The notes: generated by a model from the sequence alone, not told the origin. A DNA stretch of 64,000 bases from Mesorhizobium sp. ZC-5 (GCF_025753855.1 NZ_JAOWPT010000008.1:62001-126000), one strand, 5' to 3'. Positions 33,837 to 42,263 are shown, counted from the stretch's first letter. A program made the numbers and translations.

Positions 33837-33920
33837 TGTCGGTCCTCTCGCGCCGGTCGAACATAGCGTCGGCTAGCAACGCCGCCAACCCACAACCTGT
33901 TCCGAGATGGACGGATGCGT

Positions 33921-35075
33921 TTAATAGCCTTCGCCGGCGAGCGGGGGACCCTCGTAACGGGCACGCGGACGGATGAGGTTTCCGGTCTGGGATTGTTCGA
34001 TGGCGTGCGCGGCCCAGCCGACGCTGCGGCCGAGCGCGAAAAGCCGGAACGGCGCGTCCGACGGCAGCCGGAAGGCGCGGGTGAGCGCTACCAGCGCAAA
34101 GTCGACGTCGGGCCGCCTGCCCGTCGCCGTGAACACCGCCTCCTGGAGACGTTGCACGGCCTCGTCGGTATCGATCGCCGCGAGCAGGGTCGTGGCGCGT
34201 GGGTCACCGTCCGGGTAGAGCGGATGGCCGAAGCCCGGCAGAGGCCGGTCGTGCGCAAGCCAGCGTTCGACCGCCCGCTCAGGCCCCAGCCGCGCGGCAT
34301 CGTCCAGAAGCAGCACGATTGCATCCGCCGCACCGCAGTGGCGTGGACCGGAAAGCGCCGAGAGGCCGGCGAGCAGGCAGGCGGCCAGCGGCGCGCCGGT
34401 CGACGCGGCGACCCGGGTCGCAAAGGTCGAGGCATTCAGTTCGTGATCGGCAAGCAGGACCAGGGCGCGACGCATGGCATCCACGCCGGCGCCTTTCACC
34501 GACCAGCCTTTCGCCAGGCGCAAATGGATTGGTTCCGTGCCGGCGGCGGCGCCGAAACTGGCGGCGAGGGCGGCGATTGCCGCCGTCGCGTCGGCGTGGA
34601 GCCGCGCAGCACCTCGCCCCAGCGACGCCTGGCCGTTTGCCGCAAGCACGGCAAGAACCGAGAACGCCTCTGCCTTGCCGCCTTCACGCGGCGTTTCGTT
34701 CGATCGCGAAGCAAACCGTATCGGCTCCGGATGCGCCCACAGAACGCCGGCGGCTTCTTCGAGCGTGGCGCGTTCGGACAGCACGCAGGCATCCTCGCCG
34801 CGATAGACGAGCTTGCCATGGATGATCGTGGAAATCGTCGTGGCAATTGCCGGCTCGCCCCATGTCATCGCGCTTTCGGCAATTGCCGAGGGTCGTCGGC
34901 CGCGGGCGCGGCGCGTGGTCAGCTGGGCGATGTCGTCGGCGCGGTAAAGACTGCGGCGGGGGTCGGCCGGATCGGGCCGCATGCCGATGCGCCCGCGACT
35001 GACATAAGCATAAAGCGTCTGCGGCCGCACGCCGAGGTTCGCCAAAGCCTCGTCGCGGCTGATCCATGTCGACAT
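33921..35075 (-). CDS. Helix-turn-helix domain fused to citrate synthase
   Basis: A 384-residue fusion. Residues 1-45 are a MerR/excisionase-like DNA-binding segment (MSTWISRDEALANLGVRPQTLYAYVSRGRIG...RSLYRADDI). From about residue 70 it is citrate synthase-like. Catalytic positions survive: H246 in SGPRHCGAADA (normally GPxHGGA), H284 in LPGFGHPLYPDGDPRA (Arg after His replaced by Pro) and D325 in RRPDVDFAL. Both histidine loops depart from consensus, so catalysis is uncertain. The start at 35075 follows AAGAGA; 35093 is possible. It is divergent from a plain citrate synthase, with a perfect palindrome at its 5' end, suggesting a sensor-regulator built on an enzyme. Confidence 0.88.
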   Translation of the reverse strand: MSTWISRDEALANLGVRPQTLYAYVSRGRIGMRPDPADPRRSLYRADDIAQLTTRRARGRRPSAIAESAMTWGEPAIATTISTIIHGKLVYRGEDACVLSERATLEEAAGVLWAHPEPIRFASRSNETPREGGKAEAFSVLAVLAANGQASLGRGAARLHADATAAIAALAASFGAAAGTEPIHLRLAKGWSVKGAGVDAMRRALVLLADHELNASTFATRVAASTGAPLAACLLAGLSALSGPRHCGAADAIVLLLDDAARLGPERAVERWLAHDRPLPGFGHPLYPDGDPRATTLLAAIDTDEAVQRLQEAVFTATGRRPDVDFALVALTRAFRLPSDAPFRLFALGRSVGWAAHAIEQSQTGNLIRPRARYEGPPLAGEGY

Positions 35076-35083
35076 ATTGATTC

Positions 35084-35095
35084 TCTTGATCAAGA
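35084..35095. promoter_or_regulatory. Perfect 12-bp palindrome in the citrate synthase divergent region
   Basis: TCTTGATCAAGA is fully self-complementary and lies 9 bases before the ATG of the HTH-citrate synthase gene, in the 79-base space shared with the divergent citrate synthase. GATCGAT repeats (35098 and 35131 regions) flank it. It is a natural candidate for the operator bound by the HTH domain; binding is inferred. Confidence 0.5.
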
Positions 35096-35154
35096 TTGAT
35101 CGATGTTTTCGTCACCTTTATCTACAGATCGATATCGGTCAAGGAGCGAAGTCG

Positions 35155-36243
35155 ATGACGAATGGATTGGACGATGTGGTGGCGGCGGAGACGGTGCTCT
35201 CCGATGTCGACGGACTTGGCGGCAACCTGACCATCCGCGGCCATTCGCTGCCGGCTCTGGCCGGGCACTGGAATTATCCGGCCGTCGTCGCACTGCTGTT
35301 CGACGGGTTTTTCGAAAACCTGCCGGCGGACGAGGAACTGGGCGCAAGGATCGGCGAAGCCCGCGCCGAGGTGTTCCGGCGAATTGAGCCGGTGCTGCCC
35401 GCGCTGTCTTCGCTCGATGTCTACGGCGGCATGCGCGCCGGCATGGCGATCCTGCCGGACGGGGAAAGCCTGGACGATGCGCTGCGGCTGGTCGCGGCGC
35501 CCGCCGTGCTGACGCCGGCCCTGCTTCGCGCCCGGCGCGGCGAGCCGGCGATGGCGCCGGACGCCAACCTCGGTCATGCCGCCGATATGCTGCGCATGTT
35601 GACGGGCGCGCCCGCATCGCCGGCACTGGCGAAGGCGCTGGACACTTATCTGGTGACCGTTTGCGACCATGGCCTCAACGCCTCGACCTTCGCCACCCGG
35701 GTGGTCGCCTCGACGCAGGCCGGACTAACGTCCAGCGTGCTCGGGGGGCTCGGTGCGCTGAAGGGCCCGCTGCATGGCGGTGCGCCCGGCCCGGTGATCG
35801 AGATGCTGGACGCCATCGCCGCGCATGGCGACGCCGCGACATGGTTGCGCGACCAGCTTTCGCGCGGCGAGCGCATCATGGGATTCGGGCACCGCATCTA
35901 CCGGGTGCGCGACCCGCGCGCCGATGTCCTGAAGTCGGTGGTCCGCCAGCTCGGTCGAAGCGGCGATGGCGCCGATCGCCTGGTTTTCGCCGAAATGGTG
36001 GAGAAGACGGCACTCGAGGTGCTGCGGGTCGCCAAGCCGTCCCGCTCGATCCAGACCAATGTCGAATTTTATACCGCGCTGCTGCTTGAGGCGGTCGGCT
36101 TCCCGGCCGAGGCATTCAGTTGCGTCTTCGCAACCGGCCGCGTGTCCGGCTGGGTTGCCCATGCGCGTGAACAGCAGATCAACGGCCGGTTGATGCGGCC
36201 TCAGTCGCGCTATGTCGGATCGATACCGGACAAGGTGGCCTGA
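35155..36243 (+). CDS. Citrate/2-methylcitrate synthase family protein
   Basis: A 362-residue protein of the short type I-like citrate synthase family, without the N-terminal extension of the main GltA. Active-site histidines are present in consensus loops: H207 in KGPLHGGAPGP and H246 in IMGFGHRIYRVRDPRA. The third catalytic position, normally Asp in NVDFY, is Glu here: E304 in TNVEFYTA. The substrate may be propionyl-CoA or acetyl-CoA. AAGGAGCGAAGTCG precedes the ATG at 35155. It is divergent from the HTH-citrate synthase fusion and not followed by other cycle genes. Confidence 0.88.
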   Translation: MTNGLDDVVAAETVLSDVDGLGGNLTIRGHSLPALAGHWNYPAVVALLFDGFFENLPADEELGARIGEARAEVFRRIEPVLPALSSLDVYGGMRAGMAILPDGESLDDALRLVAAPAVLTPALLRARRGEPAMAPDANLGHAADMLRMLTGAPASPALAKALDTYLVTVCDHGLNASTFATRVVASTQAGLTSSVLGGLGALKGPLHGGAPGPVIEMLDAIAAHGDAATWLRDQLSRGERIMGFGHRIYRVRDPRADVLKSVVRQLGRSGDGADRLVFAEMVEKTALEVLRVAKPSRSIQTNVEFYTALLLEAVGFPAEAFSCVFATGRVSGWVAHAREQQINGRLMRPQSRYVGSIPDKVA

Positions 36244-36442
36244 CCATCATCGGCTGGCGGAGTCCGGACGCCCGGTTCCGGCAGAAGGCCATCAGCGGTG
36301 AACTTTCGCGAAAAAGCAGGATAGCGCCATCCGCGTCACGCCCGCGAGCGCCTTTCGGTCTTCACCGGAGGTGCCGTTCCATTGTCGTTGCCGGTGAGCC
36401 GTTGAATCGAGTAGCCTAGCTTACTCGATTTCAGGAGACGAC

Positions 36443-38320
36443 ATGTCCACGGAGCATGTTGAGCGTCGGTTGGCAGCGATCTTGGCCGCGGACGTGGTCG
36501 GTTACAGCCGGCTGATGGGCGCCAACGAAGAGCAAACGCTCGGCGTCCTTCGCGAACACCGCCGCGAGTTCTTCGATCCAACCGTCGTCAAGCATGGCGG
36601 CCGCATCTTCAAGATGATGGGAGATGGCTTCCTGATCGAGTTCGGCAGTGTGCTCAACGCAGCCCGCTGCGCCATCGAGATCCAGCGTGGCATGCTGGAG
36701 CGCAACGCCGGCGTTCCCGAGGACCGGCACTTCAAGTTCCGCATGGGCATCAATCTCGGCGATGTCATCGTCGACGGCGATGACTTCCATGGCGATGGCG
36801 TGAATCTGGCGGTTCGGCTGCAAGGCCTCGCAACTCCAGGCGGCATCGCTTGTTCGGCGGCGGTGCGTCACGAGATCGGCAGCAAGCTGGATGTGGAGTT
36901 TGCCGACCAGGGCGACAAGACGGTGAAGAACGTAGCCCGTCCGGTGCGCGTCTATTTTGCCGATTGGGGCCAAATCGCTTCGGCTGGCGAATCCCAGAGT
37001 GCGACCATTCAGATACGGGCGCGTTCCGACAAGCCATCCCTGGCGGTCCTGCCTTTTGCCAATCTGAGCAACGATCCCGAACAGGAATTCTTCAGCGACG
37101 GCATTACCGAGGACATCATAACCGATCTGTCGAATGTGTCGGGTCTGTTCGTGCTCAGCCGCAATACGGTCTTTACCTACAAAGGCAAGGCACAGAATGT
37201 TGAGCGCGTGGCCCGGGAACTCGGTGTTGGCAACATCGTCGAAGGCAGCGTCCGCAAGTCCGGGAATCGGGTCCGCATCAACGCCGAATTGATCGAGGGA
37301 GCAACCGACGGCCATCTCTGGGCGGCCCGCTACGACCGGGAACTCATCGACATATTCGATGTGCAGGACGAGATCGCCAAGGCGATCGTGGGGCAGTTGA
37401 AGGTAAAACTCCTCCCGGAGGAGAAAAGAGCCATCGAGCAAGCCCCGACGGAGAATGTCGAAGCCTACACGCACTATCTGCGGGGGCGGGAATATTACCA
37501 CATCGCGTCCAAGGCCAATCATCTGATGGCCAAGCAGAATTTCGCCAGAGCCATTGAACTCGACCCCAACTATGCCCGCGCGTATGCCGGCATAGCGGTT
37601 TGCGACTCGCGCTTGCGGTCACACTACGGCGTAGAGATTCCGCTCGAGGACATTCTGGTGAACACCAACAAGGCGTTGACGATCGATCCCAATCTCGCCG
37701 AAGCCTACGCCACCAAGGGCTTTGCGCTGGCGGTCGGCGATCGCCGCACCGAGGCGGTTGCCGCCTTCGAGCAGGCGCTCGTCCGCGATCCCGATTGCTA
37801 CGAGGCGAACCGGTATTTCGCAGAGTTCTGCGTTACCGAAGGCCAGTTCGAGCTCGCGGCGCGGCATTTCATGCGCGCCCTGGAAATCAAACCCACGGAT
37901 TGCGTCTCGCCGATCATGCTGGTGAACGTATTTCGCTCGCTCGGTCAGCAGGAACAGGCCCAAAGCTATGCGCGCATAGGCATTCGCAAGGCCGAGGAGG
38001 AGTTGAAGCTGCATCCGGAAAACGCCAACGTCGCCTGTCTCGGAGCGATCGTGCTGGCCTTTCTCGGCGAGCGCGACCAGGCGCTGGAATGGTTGGCGCA
38101 TTCACTCGCCACCGATCCGAACGACATCAACATCCAGTATAATGCAGCCTGCACCTATTCGCAGCTTGGCGAGATAGAGCGGGCGATCGACGTGCTGGAA
38201 GCCTGGGTGCCGCAGGTTGGCGTAGAGATGAAGTTGTGGTTCGAGAACGATTCCGATCTCGACCCCATAAGAACTCATCCGCGCTACATCAATCTTGTCG
38301 AATTGTCGAATAATAGTTAG
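36443..38320 (+). CDS. Class III adenylate/guanylate cyclase with TolB-like and TPR domains
   Basis: A 625-residue cytoplasmic signalling protein of a type expanded in rhizobia. The cyclase domain occupies about 1-175: metal-binding D17 in AADVVGYSRLM and D61 in KMMGDGFLIEF, and the transition-state pair N121/R125 in VNLAVRLQ. These are all intact, so cAMP synthesis is plausible. A TolB/FlgO-like N-domain follows (KPSLAVLPFANLSNDPEQEFFSDGITEDIITDLS, about 195-330), then tetratricopeptide-like helices (AEAYATKGFALAVGDRRTEAVAAFEQAL, and further repeats to the end). AGGAGACGAC precedes the ATG. No membrane segment is seen. Confidence 0.93.
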   Translation: MSTEHVERRLAAILAADVVGYSRLMGANEEQTLGVLREHRREFFDPTVVKHGGRIFKMMGDGFLIEFGSVLNAARCAIEIQRGMLERNAGVPEDRHFKFRMGINLGDVIVDGDDFHGDGVNLAVRLQGLATPGGIACSAAVRHEIGSKLDVEFADQGDKTVKNVARPVRVYFADWGQIASAGESQSATIQIRARSDKPSLAVLPFANLSNDPEQEFFSDGITEDIITDLSNVSGLFVLSRNTVFTYKGKAQNVERVARELGVGNIVEGSVRKSGNRVRINAELIEGATDGHLWAARYDRELIDIFDVQDEIAKAIVGQLKVKLLPEEKRAIEQAPTENVEAYTHYLRGREYYHIASKANHLMAKQNFARAIELDPNYARAYAGIAVCDSRLRSHYGVEIPLEDILVNTNKALTIDPNLAEAYATKGFALAVGDRRTEAVAAFEQALVRDPDCYEANRYFAEFCVTEGQFELAARHFMRALEIKPTDCVSPIMLVNVFRSLGQQEQAQSYARIGIRKAEEELKLHPENANVACLGAIVLAFLGERDQALEWLAHSLATDPNDINIQYNAACTYSQLGEIERAIDVLEAWVPQVGVEMKLWFENDSDLDPIRTHPRYINLVELSNNS

Positions 38321-38427
38321 TTCTTAAATCGGTATAACTCTCGGTTGTAATACTACAATTGCAAAATAACCTGTCGCCATGAACTGTAGAATGTATTATA
38401 TCGAAAATACATTTGCGGGGGGAGCTA
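38321..38427. promoter_or_regulatory. AT-rich promoter-like region with dyads before the peptidase cassette
   Basis: The region is strikingly AT-rich for this genome. It has two inverted repeats: TTGTA/TACAA at 38345-38358 and ATGTATT/AATACAT at 38391-38412. The second ends 16 bases before the GTG start. Promoter and operator roles are inferred from composition and position. Confidence 0.45.
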
Positions 38428-39747
38428 GTGGGCACCCGATTCAGGCTTTTTGTTCAGCCTCCATTTGGGGATGCTAGTTCCGTCCCCGAAATCGTTACGG
38501 TTTCATCGCCGCAAGGGACTGTAGACGCCGGCCCGTCCGATGACCGCATGTTTGTCATCGAGCCTGTCGGCAAGAAATGGCCCTACGGCATGAATCGCGC
38601 GCCGCTCGGCACGCCGTTCATCTATCTGCCGCAGTGGAGCGGACCGCAACTTGCGCCCGCTGTGCAGGACGAAAACGGCGATTTCGACTATTTGACCCCT
38701 GATATGCCGGGTTTTGAAGCCGCGCACGCGTTCGGCTGCGTCCGCTTCACGCTCGACGTCTGGGAAAATTATCTCGGCCAGCCCCTCGAATGGCATTTCG
38801 GCGAGCGTTTCGAGAAGCTGGAAATCTCGATCCTGCCGCACTGGGACAACGCGCAGTACGGTTATGGCTTTCTCGAGATTGGAAGCCAGTTCGAGCCGGA
38901 CGGGCGCGTGCTGCCCTTCACGCTCGATTTCGATGTTATCGCCCACGAAGTCGGCCACGCTATCATCTACAGCGTGCTCGGCGTGCCGAGAGCAGACGCC
39001 GAGTTTCCCGAATATGAGGGCTTTCAGGAGGCGTTTTCCGACTGTGTGTCGCTGATTGCCGCCATGCACTTCCCGTCTGTCATCGACCAGGTGCTCGAGG
39101 AGACGCGCGGCAACCTCTATCTGTCGAACCGCATCGCACGTTTCTCCGAATTTCCCGGCCAGCGCCAGATACGCACGGCCAACAATACCCGCACGATGGA
39201 TGAGTTCGCCGATGGCTTCAAGAATGAGCACGACCTCTCCGAACCCCTGACCGGTGCCATTTTCGACATCCTGGCCGACATCTTCCACGAGAGCCTGCTC
39301 GAGCGCGGACTGATCTCGCCGGAAGTCGAGGAACTTGCCGAGATGGTCGAGTTCGGCGGTGCGGAGTCTGCGGAACTGCAGGACGCCTTCGACCGCGCCT
39401 ATGCCGACGACAGCGGCGGCTTTGTCGAGGCGCTGGTCGACGCGCGCGACGTCGTCGGCGTCTATCTGACCGAGACGCTCTTCGGGCTCGATCCCGACTT
39501 CCTCGACTATGGCGACGTGGCCGAGACGATGCTCGCCGTCGACGGGCGCGAAACCGGCGGACGCTTCGCCGGCATCATCGGCCGCAATTTCGAACGTCGC
39601 GGCATCGGGATTTTGCATGCCGGCCCGCGCTTCGAAGCCAAGCGGCGCGACCGCCTGCCGTCGCGGCGCACGGTCCAGCCGCGCGACCGTTTAAGGCTCC
39701 CGCGGATGAGTTATCGCGAGAGCTATATGCTTCTGAGAAATCCGTAG
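38428..39747 (+). CDS. Gluzincin-type metallopeptidase-like protein (HExxH) without signal peptide
   Basis: A 439-residue protein. The zinc motif is H173-E174-V-G-H177 in FDVIAHEVGHAIIYS, followed by the likely third ligand E201 in YEGFQEAFSDC, 24 residues on. This is the thermolysin/fungalysin arrangement (glutamate next to a Ser-Asp pair). The N terminus (MGTRFRLFVQPPFGDAS) has no signal peptide or propeptide of secreted M4 enzymes, so the site of action is unclear. The start is GTG 38428 with a G-run and GGAG just before it; TTG 38413 is an alternative. The C-terminal 50 residues are very basic (KRRDRLPSRRTVQPRDRLRL). It heads a three-gene set with the next two genes. Confidence 0.82.
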   Translation: MGTRFRLFVQPPFGDASSVPEIVTVSSPQGTVDAGPSDDRMFVIEPVGKKWPYGMNRAPLGTPFIYLPQWSGPQLAPAVQDENGDFDYLTPDMPGFEAAHAFGCVRFTLDVWENYLGQPLEWHFGERFEKLEISILPHWDNAQYGYGFLEIGSQFEPDGRVLPFTLDFDVIAHEVGHAIIYSVLGVPRADAEFPEYEGFQEAFSDCVSLIAAMHFPSVIDQVLEETRGNLYLSNRIARFSEFPGQRQIRTANNTRTMDEFADGFKNEHDLSEPLTGAIFDILADIFHESLLERGLISPEVEELAEMVEFGGAESAELQDAFDRAYADDSGGFVEALVDARDVVGVYLTETLFGLDPDFLDYGDVAETMLAVDGRETGGRFAGIIGRNFERRGIGILHAGPRFEAKRRDRLPSRRTVQPRDRLRLPRMSYRESYMLLRNP

Positions 39748-39777
39748 GCGGCAGCGAATTACAGGGAGGTTTTTGAC

Positions 39778-40404
39778 ATGGCGAAGAATCCGCCAAGTGG
39801 GATCAGGGAAAGCATACTTAACGTATCAGCGATTTACCTGTTCGGCAGATTGGTGAGCGACCTGCTGGTGGTGGGAGAAAACGATCCGGACGACAACGTC
39901 AGGCCACCGCGCAAAGGCGCCAACAATTTCCTGAAAGACCAGCTTCGCAACAACACGGCCGGCCTGGCACGCATCTATGCATTCTCCTTCGAGGGCAGCC
40001 TCTATGAACTGACCCGGCCAAGCCTCTTCCTCGTGCATGGCGGCGGACAGGATCCGGATGCGCCTGGACCGGCTGGCGAGGACTTCAAGCGTCTGGCGCG
40101 GTCGCCCGGACGGATATCCAAAACAGGCCTCGGCCGCCAGTCCGGGTCCTTCTCGATGGACATGAAGGTGTGGGTCTACGACAAGGGCGACTTCTCGATG
40201 CGGCTTGACGTCGAGACCGGTACATTCGAGCACATACTGCTGGCTGCCGAACTGGATGAAGAGGCATGGTCGAGCGGTGGACGGTCGAGTGGCGGCCGCT
40301 CCAGCGGCGGCCGGTCGAGTGGTGGGCGCTCCAGCGGAGGGCGGTCCAGCGGCGTGATGGGAAGGTCCAGTGGCTGGATGCCGCGCCGCGGTGGTGACGA
40401 GTAA
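39778..40404 (+). CDS. Hypothetical protein with C-terminal SSGGR repeats
   Basis: A 208-residue protein of unknown family. Residues 1-155 form a folded-looking domain (ILNVSAIYLFGRLVSDLLVVGENDPDD; GLARIYAFSFEGSLYELTRPSLFLVHGGG; MDMKVWVYDKGDFSMRLDVETGTFEHILL). Residues about 165-200 are five near-perfect SSGGR pentapeptides, then SSGVMGR and SSGW, ending in a basic tail (PRRGGDE). There is no signal peptide. CAGGGAGG precedes the ATG. It lies 30 bases after the metallopeptidase gene and 23 bases before the next gene. The tail may be a flexible substrate or binding handle. Confidence 0.78.
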   Translation: MAKNPPSGIRESILNVSAIYLFGRLVSDLLVVGENDPDDNVRPPRKGANNFLKDQLRNNTAGLARIYAFSFEGSLYELTRPSLFLVHGGGQDPDAPGPAGEDFKRLARSPGRISKTGLGRQSGSFSMDMKVWVYDKGDFSMRLDVETGTFEHILLAAELDEEAWSSGGRSSGGRSSGGRSSGGRSSGGRSSGVMGRSSGWMPRRGGDE

Positions 40405-40427
40405 CCCAGAGCTTGCAGGAGGCGATC

Positions 40428-40859
40428 ATGGCAGAGAAACAGGCAGAAGACGGCTTGAAAGGCGATGCCAGCCGGAAACAGGCGCCGCGAAAAACACGGC
40501 CGGCGGCAAAGAAAAGGGCCCCGAAGATCAAGCCGTCCATACCGTTCGAACTGACGGGGACGAACGAAAACAGGTTCAGGATCGGGGACTCTGCCCGGGA
40601 CGTAGTGCTGACCGGGAGCGGGCTCGACACGGAGGGACTGCGGGCTGTCATCGTCGACCTCCAACCCGGTGACGTGGTGTTGATCGAACAACCCGACCCG
40701 GACAGCGTCCTCCCCGACGAGTTTCCCATTACTGTCCAGGTGGTCGAGGCGGCGCGAGGCAAACGCCGCTTCGCGGTCACGAAAATCACTCTGGTGGGCA
40801 ACCCGCCGATGCCAGTCACACTTACCAGCACGCTCGACGATCCAATCTGGTTTGAATGA
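40428..40859 (+). CDS. Small protein with basic N-terminal tail and beta-rich domain
   Basis: A 143-residue protein of unknown family. The first 45 residues are Lys/Arg/Ala-rich (KGDASRKQAPRKTRPAAKKRAPKIKPS) and probably disordered. The rest is beta-rich (FELTGTNENRFRIGDSARDVVLTGSGLD..., FAVTKITLVGNPPMPVTLTSTLDDPIWFE) and resembles an immunoglobulin-like/IPT fold, though this is a guess. GGAGG lies 5 bases before the ATG at 40428. It is third in the metallopeptidase set. No signal peptide. Confidence 0.75.
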   Translation: MAEKQAEDGLKGDASRKQAPRKTRPAAKKRAPKIKPSIPFELTGTNENRFRIGDSARDVVLTGSGLDTEGLRAVIVDLQPGDVVLIEQPDPDSVLPDEFPITVQVVEAARGKRRFAVTKITLVGNPPMPVTLTSTLDDPIWFE

Positions 40860-41058
40860 ACACGAGTGGAGCGCGGCAGCCTTGGACCTGCCGACGTCGC
40901 GCAACCGGTGTGCCGCAGCATCGGGGTGGAGTGAGGCCCGTCACCGCTCACCCTGGACAAAATCTTTCCCGCCGGAGGCACAATCCCGGTACGTTTTGCC
41001 CTTGGATTGCCTGCGCGTTTTGTGCAGGATCGCCATGTCCGGTATCATGCCGGACACG
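40860..41058. other. Intergenic region between the peptidase set and the FMN riboswitch
   Basis: Short open frames that overlap the end of the previous gene by 4 bases (for example from 40856) have no family features and run into the riboswitch, so they are not annotated. The ribH promoter should lie in this interval. A partial palindrome at 41038-41056 (TCCGGTATCATGCCGGA) precedes the riboswitch. Confidence 0.4.
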
Positions 41059-41200
41059 TTCTCAGGGCGGGGTGAAATTCCCCACCGGCGGTAAGGGCGG
41101 TTGCCCAAGCCCGCGAGCGCCTTCCCGGCCTGCCGGTAAGGGTCAGCAGATTCGGTGAGATTCCGAGGCCGACGGTATAGTCCGGATGGAAGAGAACGGG
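41059..41200 (+). promoter_or_regulatory. FMN riboswitch (RFN element)
   Basis: The consensus blocks are all visible: TTCTCAGGGCGGGGTGAAAT, then CCCCACCGGCGGTAAG, the variable arm with AGCCCGCGAGCG, GGTCAGCAGATTCGGTGAGA, TTCCGAGGCCGACGGTATAG and the closing TCCGGATGGAAGAGAA. It ends about 80 bases before the ribH ATG. FMN binding would reduce expression of the downstream lumazine synthase, as known for this element. Confidence 0.97.
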
Positions 41201-41281
41201 ATGGTGGCAAGCGGGCCGGCGACGGCCTGGATGCGGCCGTTTCGGCGCCCTGATTCTGGTTGACGAGAACAGGAGCTAGCC

Positions 41282-41743
41282 ATGAATCAGATACTGATCA
41301 ATAAACTCGAACCCGCCAGGGTCGCCTTCATCCAGGCGCGCTGGCATGCGGACATCGTCGACGAGGCCCGCAAGGGATTTCTGTCGGCGCTCGAGGAAAC
41401 TGGCATGAAAGTCGACGTGTTCGACGTGCCGGGAGCATTCGAGATCCCGCTGCTGGCCAAGAAGTTCGCCAGGGAAGGCAGCCATGCCGCGATCGTCGGC
41501 GCGGCCTTTGTCGTCGACGGCGGCATCTACCGGCACGATTTCGTGGCCGGCACGGTGGTTTCCGCGCTGATGCAGGTGCAACTGGAAACCGGGGTGCCGG
41601 TGCTTTCGGTCGTGCTGACGCCGCACAATTTCCAGGAGACAGAAGCGCATCGCGCCTTCTTCCTGCGCCACTTCGATCTCAAGGGCCGGGAAGCGGCAAG
41701 CGCCTGCAGCCAGGTTCTTGCGATGTACGGCAAGGTGGCGTGA
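41282..41743 (+). CDS. ribH: 6,7-dimethyl-8-ribityllumazine synthase (RibH2-like)
   Basis: Penultimate enzyme of riboflavin biosynthesis. The 153-residue protein shows VAFIQARWHADIVDEARKGF, the phosphate/substrate loop VPGAFEIPLLAKKFA, GAAFVVDGGIYRHDFVAGTVVSALMQVQLETGVPVLSVVLTPHNF and the C-terminal helix. A His follows IYR (IYRHDFV) and the PHNF in place of the usual PH/TxEQ loop points to the RibH2 form. Alphaproteobacteria of this group keep RibH2 as a second, FMN-riboswitch-controlled paralogue. AGGAGCTAGCC precedes the ATG. It is not in a ribDEAB operon here. Confidence 0.95.
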   Translation: MNQILINKLEPARVAFIQARWHADIVDEARKGFLSALEETGMKVDVFDVPGAFEIPLLAKKFAREGSHAAIVGAAFVVDGGIYRHDFVAGTVVSALMQVQLETGVPVLSVVLTPHNFQETEAHRAFFLRHFDLKGREAASACSQVLAMYGKVA

Positions 41744-41824
41744 AAAGCGGGCGATTGTCGTGATGCGCCGACGGCGCTAGCTTCGTCTTCGTGGACAGGA
41801 TTCTTCACGAGGACGGAGAGCCGG

Positions 41825-42217
41825 ATGAACATCACGACGATTGCCTACTGGGTCAGCACCGCGCTGGTTTCGTTGCTCTATCTCGCGAGCGTCAGCTTCT
41901 ATCTTTCGGATATCGCGGGCACCGAAGCCGCGATCGTGGGCTTCGGGTTTCCGGCCTACATCGTCTGGGTGCTGATCGTGGTGAAGCCGCTCGGCGTGCT
42001 GGCGATCCTGCTGCGCAAGCCGGTGTGGCTCGCGGAACTCGCCTATGCCGGGATGTTCTTTCACCTGCTCTTGGCGGCGTCCGCCCATATCAATGCCGGC
42101 GACGGCGGCTATCCGCCGGCGCTGATCGGCCTTGCCCTGTTGCTGGTGTCGTTCTTCACGCAGAACGCGGCAAGAGCGGTTCCGTCGGCGGTGGTGGCCG
42201 AGATTCGCGGCGCCTAG
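41825..42217 (+). CDS. DoxX-like membrane protein
   Basis: A 130-residue protein with four hydrophobic segments: IAYWVSTALVSLLYLASVSFYL, AIVGFGFPAYIVWVLIVVKPLGVLAILL, WLAELAYAGMFFHLLLAASAH and ALIGLALLLVSFFTQ. The loop LRKPVWLAELAYAGMFF and the fold order match the DoxX-like family (distinct from the two DoxX genes at 24-25 kb). The function is unknown. It is 81 bases after ribH, on the same strand and probably separate. Confidence 0.82.
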   Translation: MNITTIAYWVSTALVSLLYLASVSFYLSDIAGTEAAIVGFGFPAYIVWVLIVVKPLGVLAILLRKPVWLAELAYAGMFFHLLLAASAHINAGDGGYPPALIGLALLLVSFFTQNAARAVPSAVVAEIRGA

Positions 42218-42263
42218 CTGATCGGTGGACGACGCATGGACGGGTGTGGCTGGGTTCCGCCTT

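Noticed and set aside
40266-40360. CRISPR-like regular repeats
   Set aside because: The short regular units encode SSGGR pentapeptides in frame within a gene; there are no spacers. The same holds for the NSSS units at 48300-48459.
40852-41158. Short frames overlapping the third cassette gene by 4 bases
   Set aside because: They look coupled by ATGA but encode random-looking peptides and run into the FMN riboswitch.
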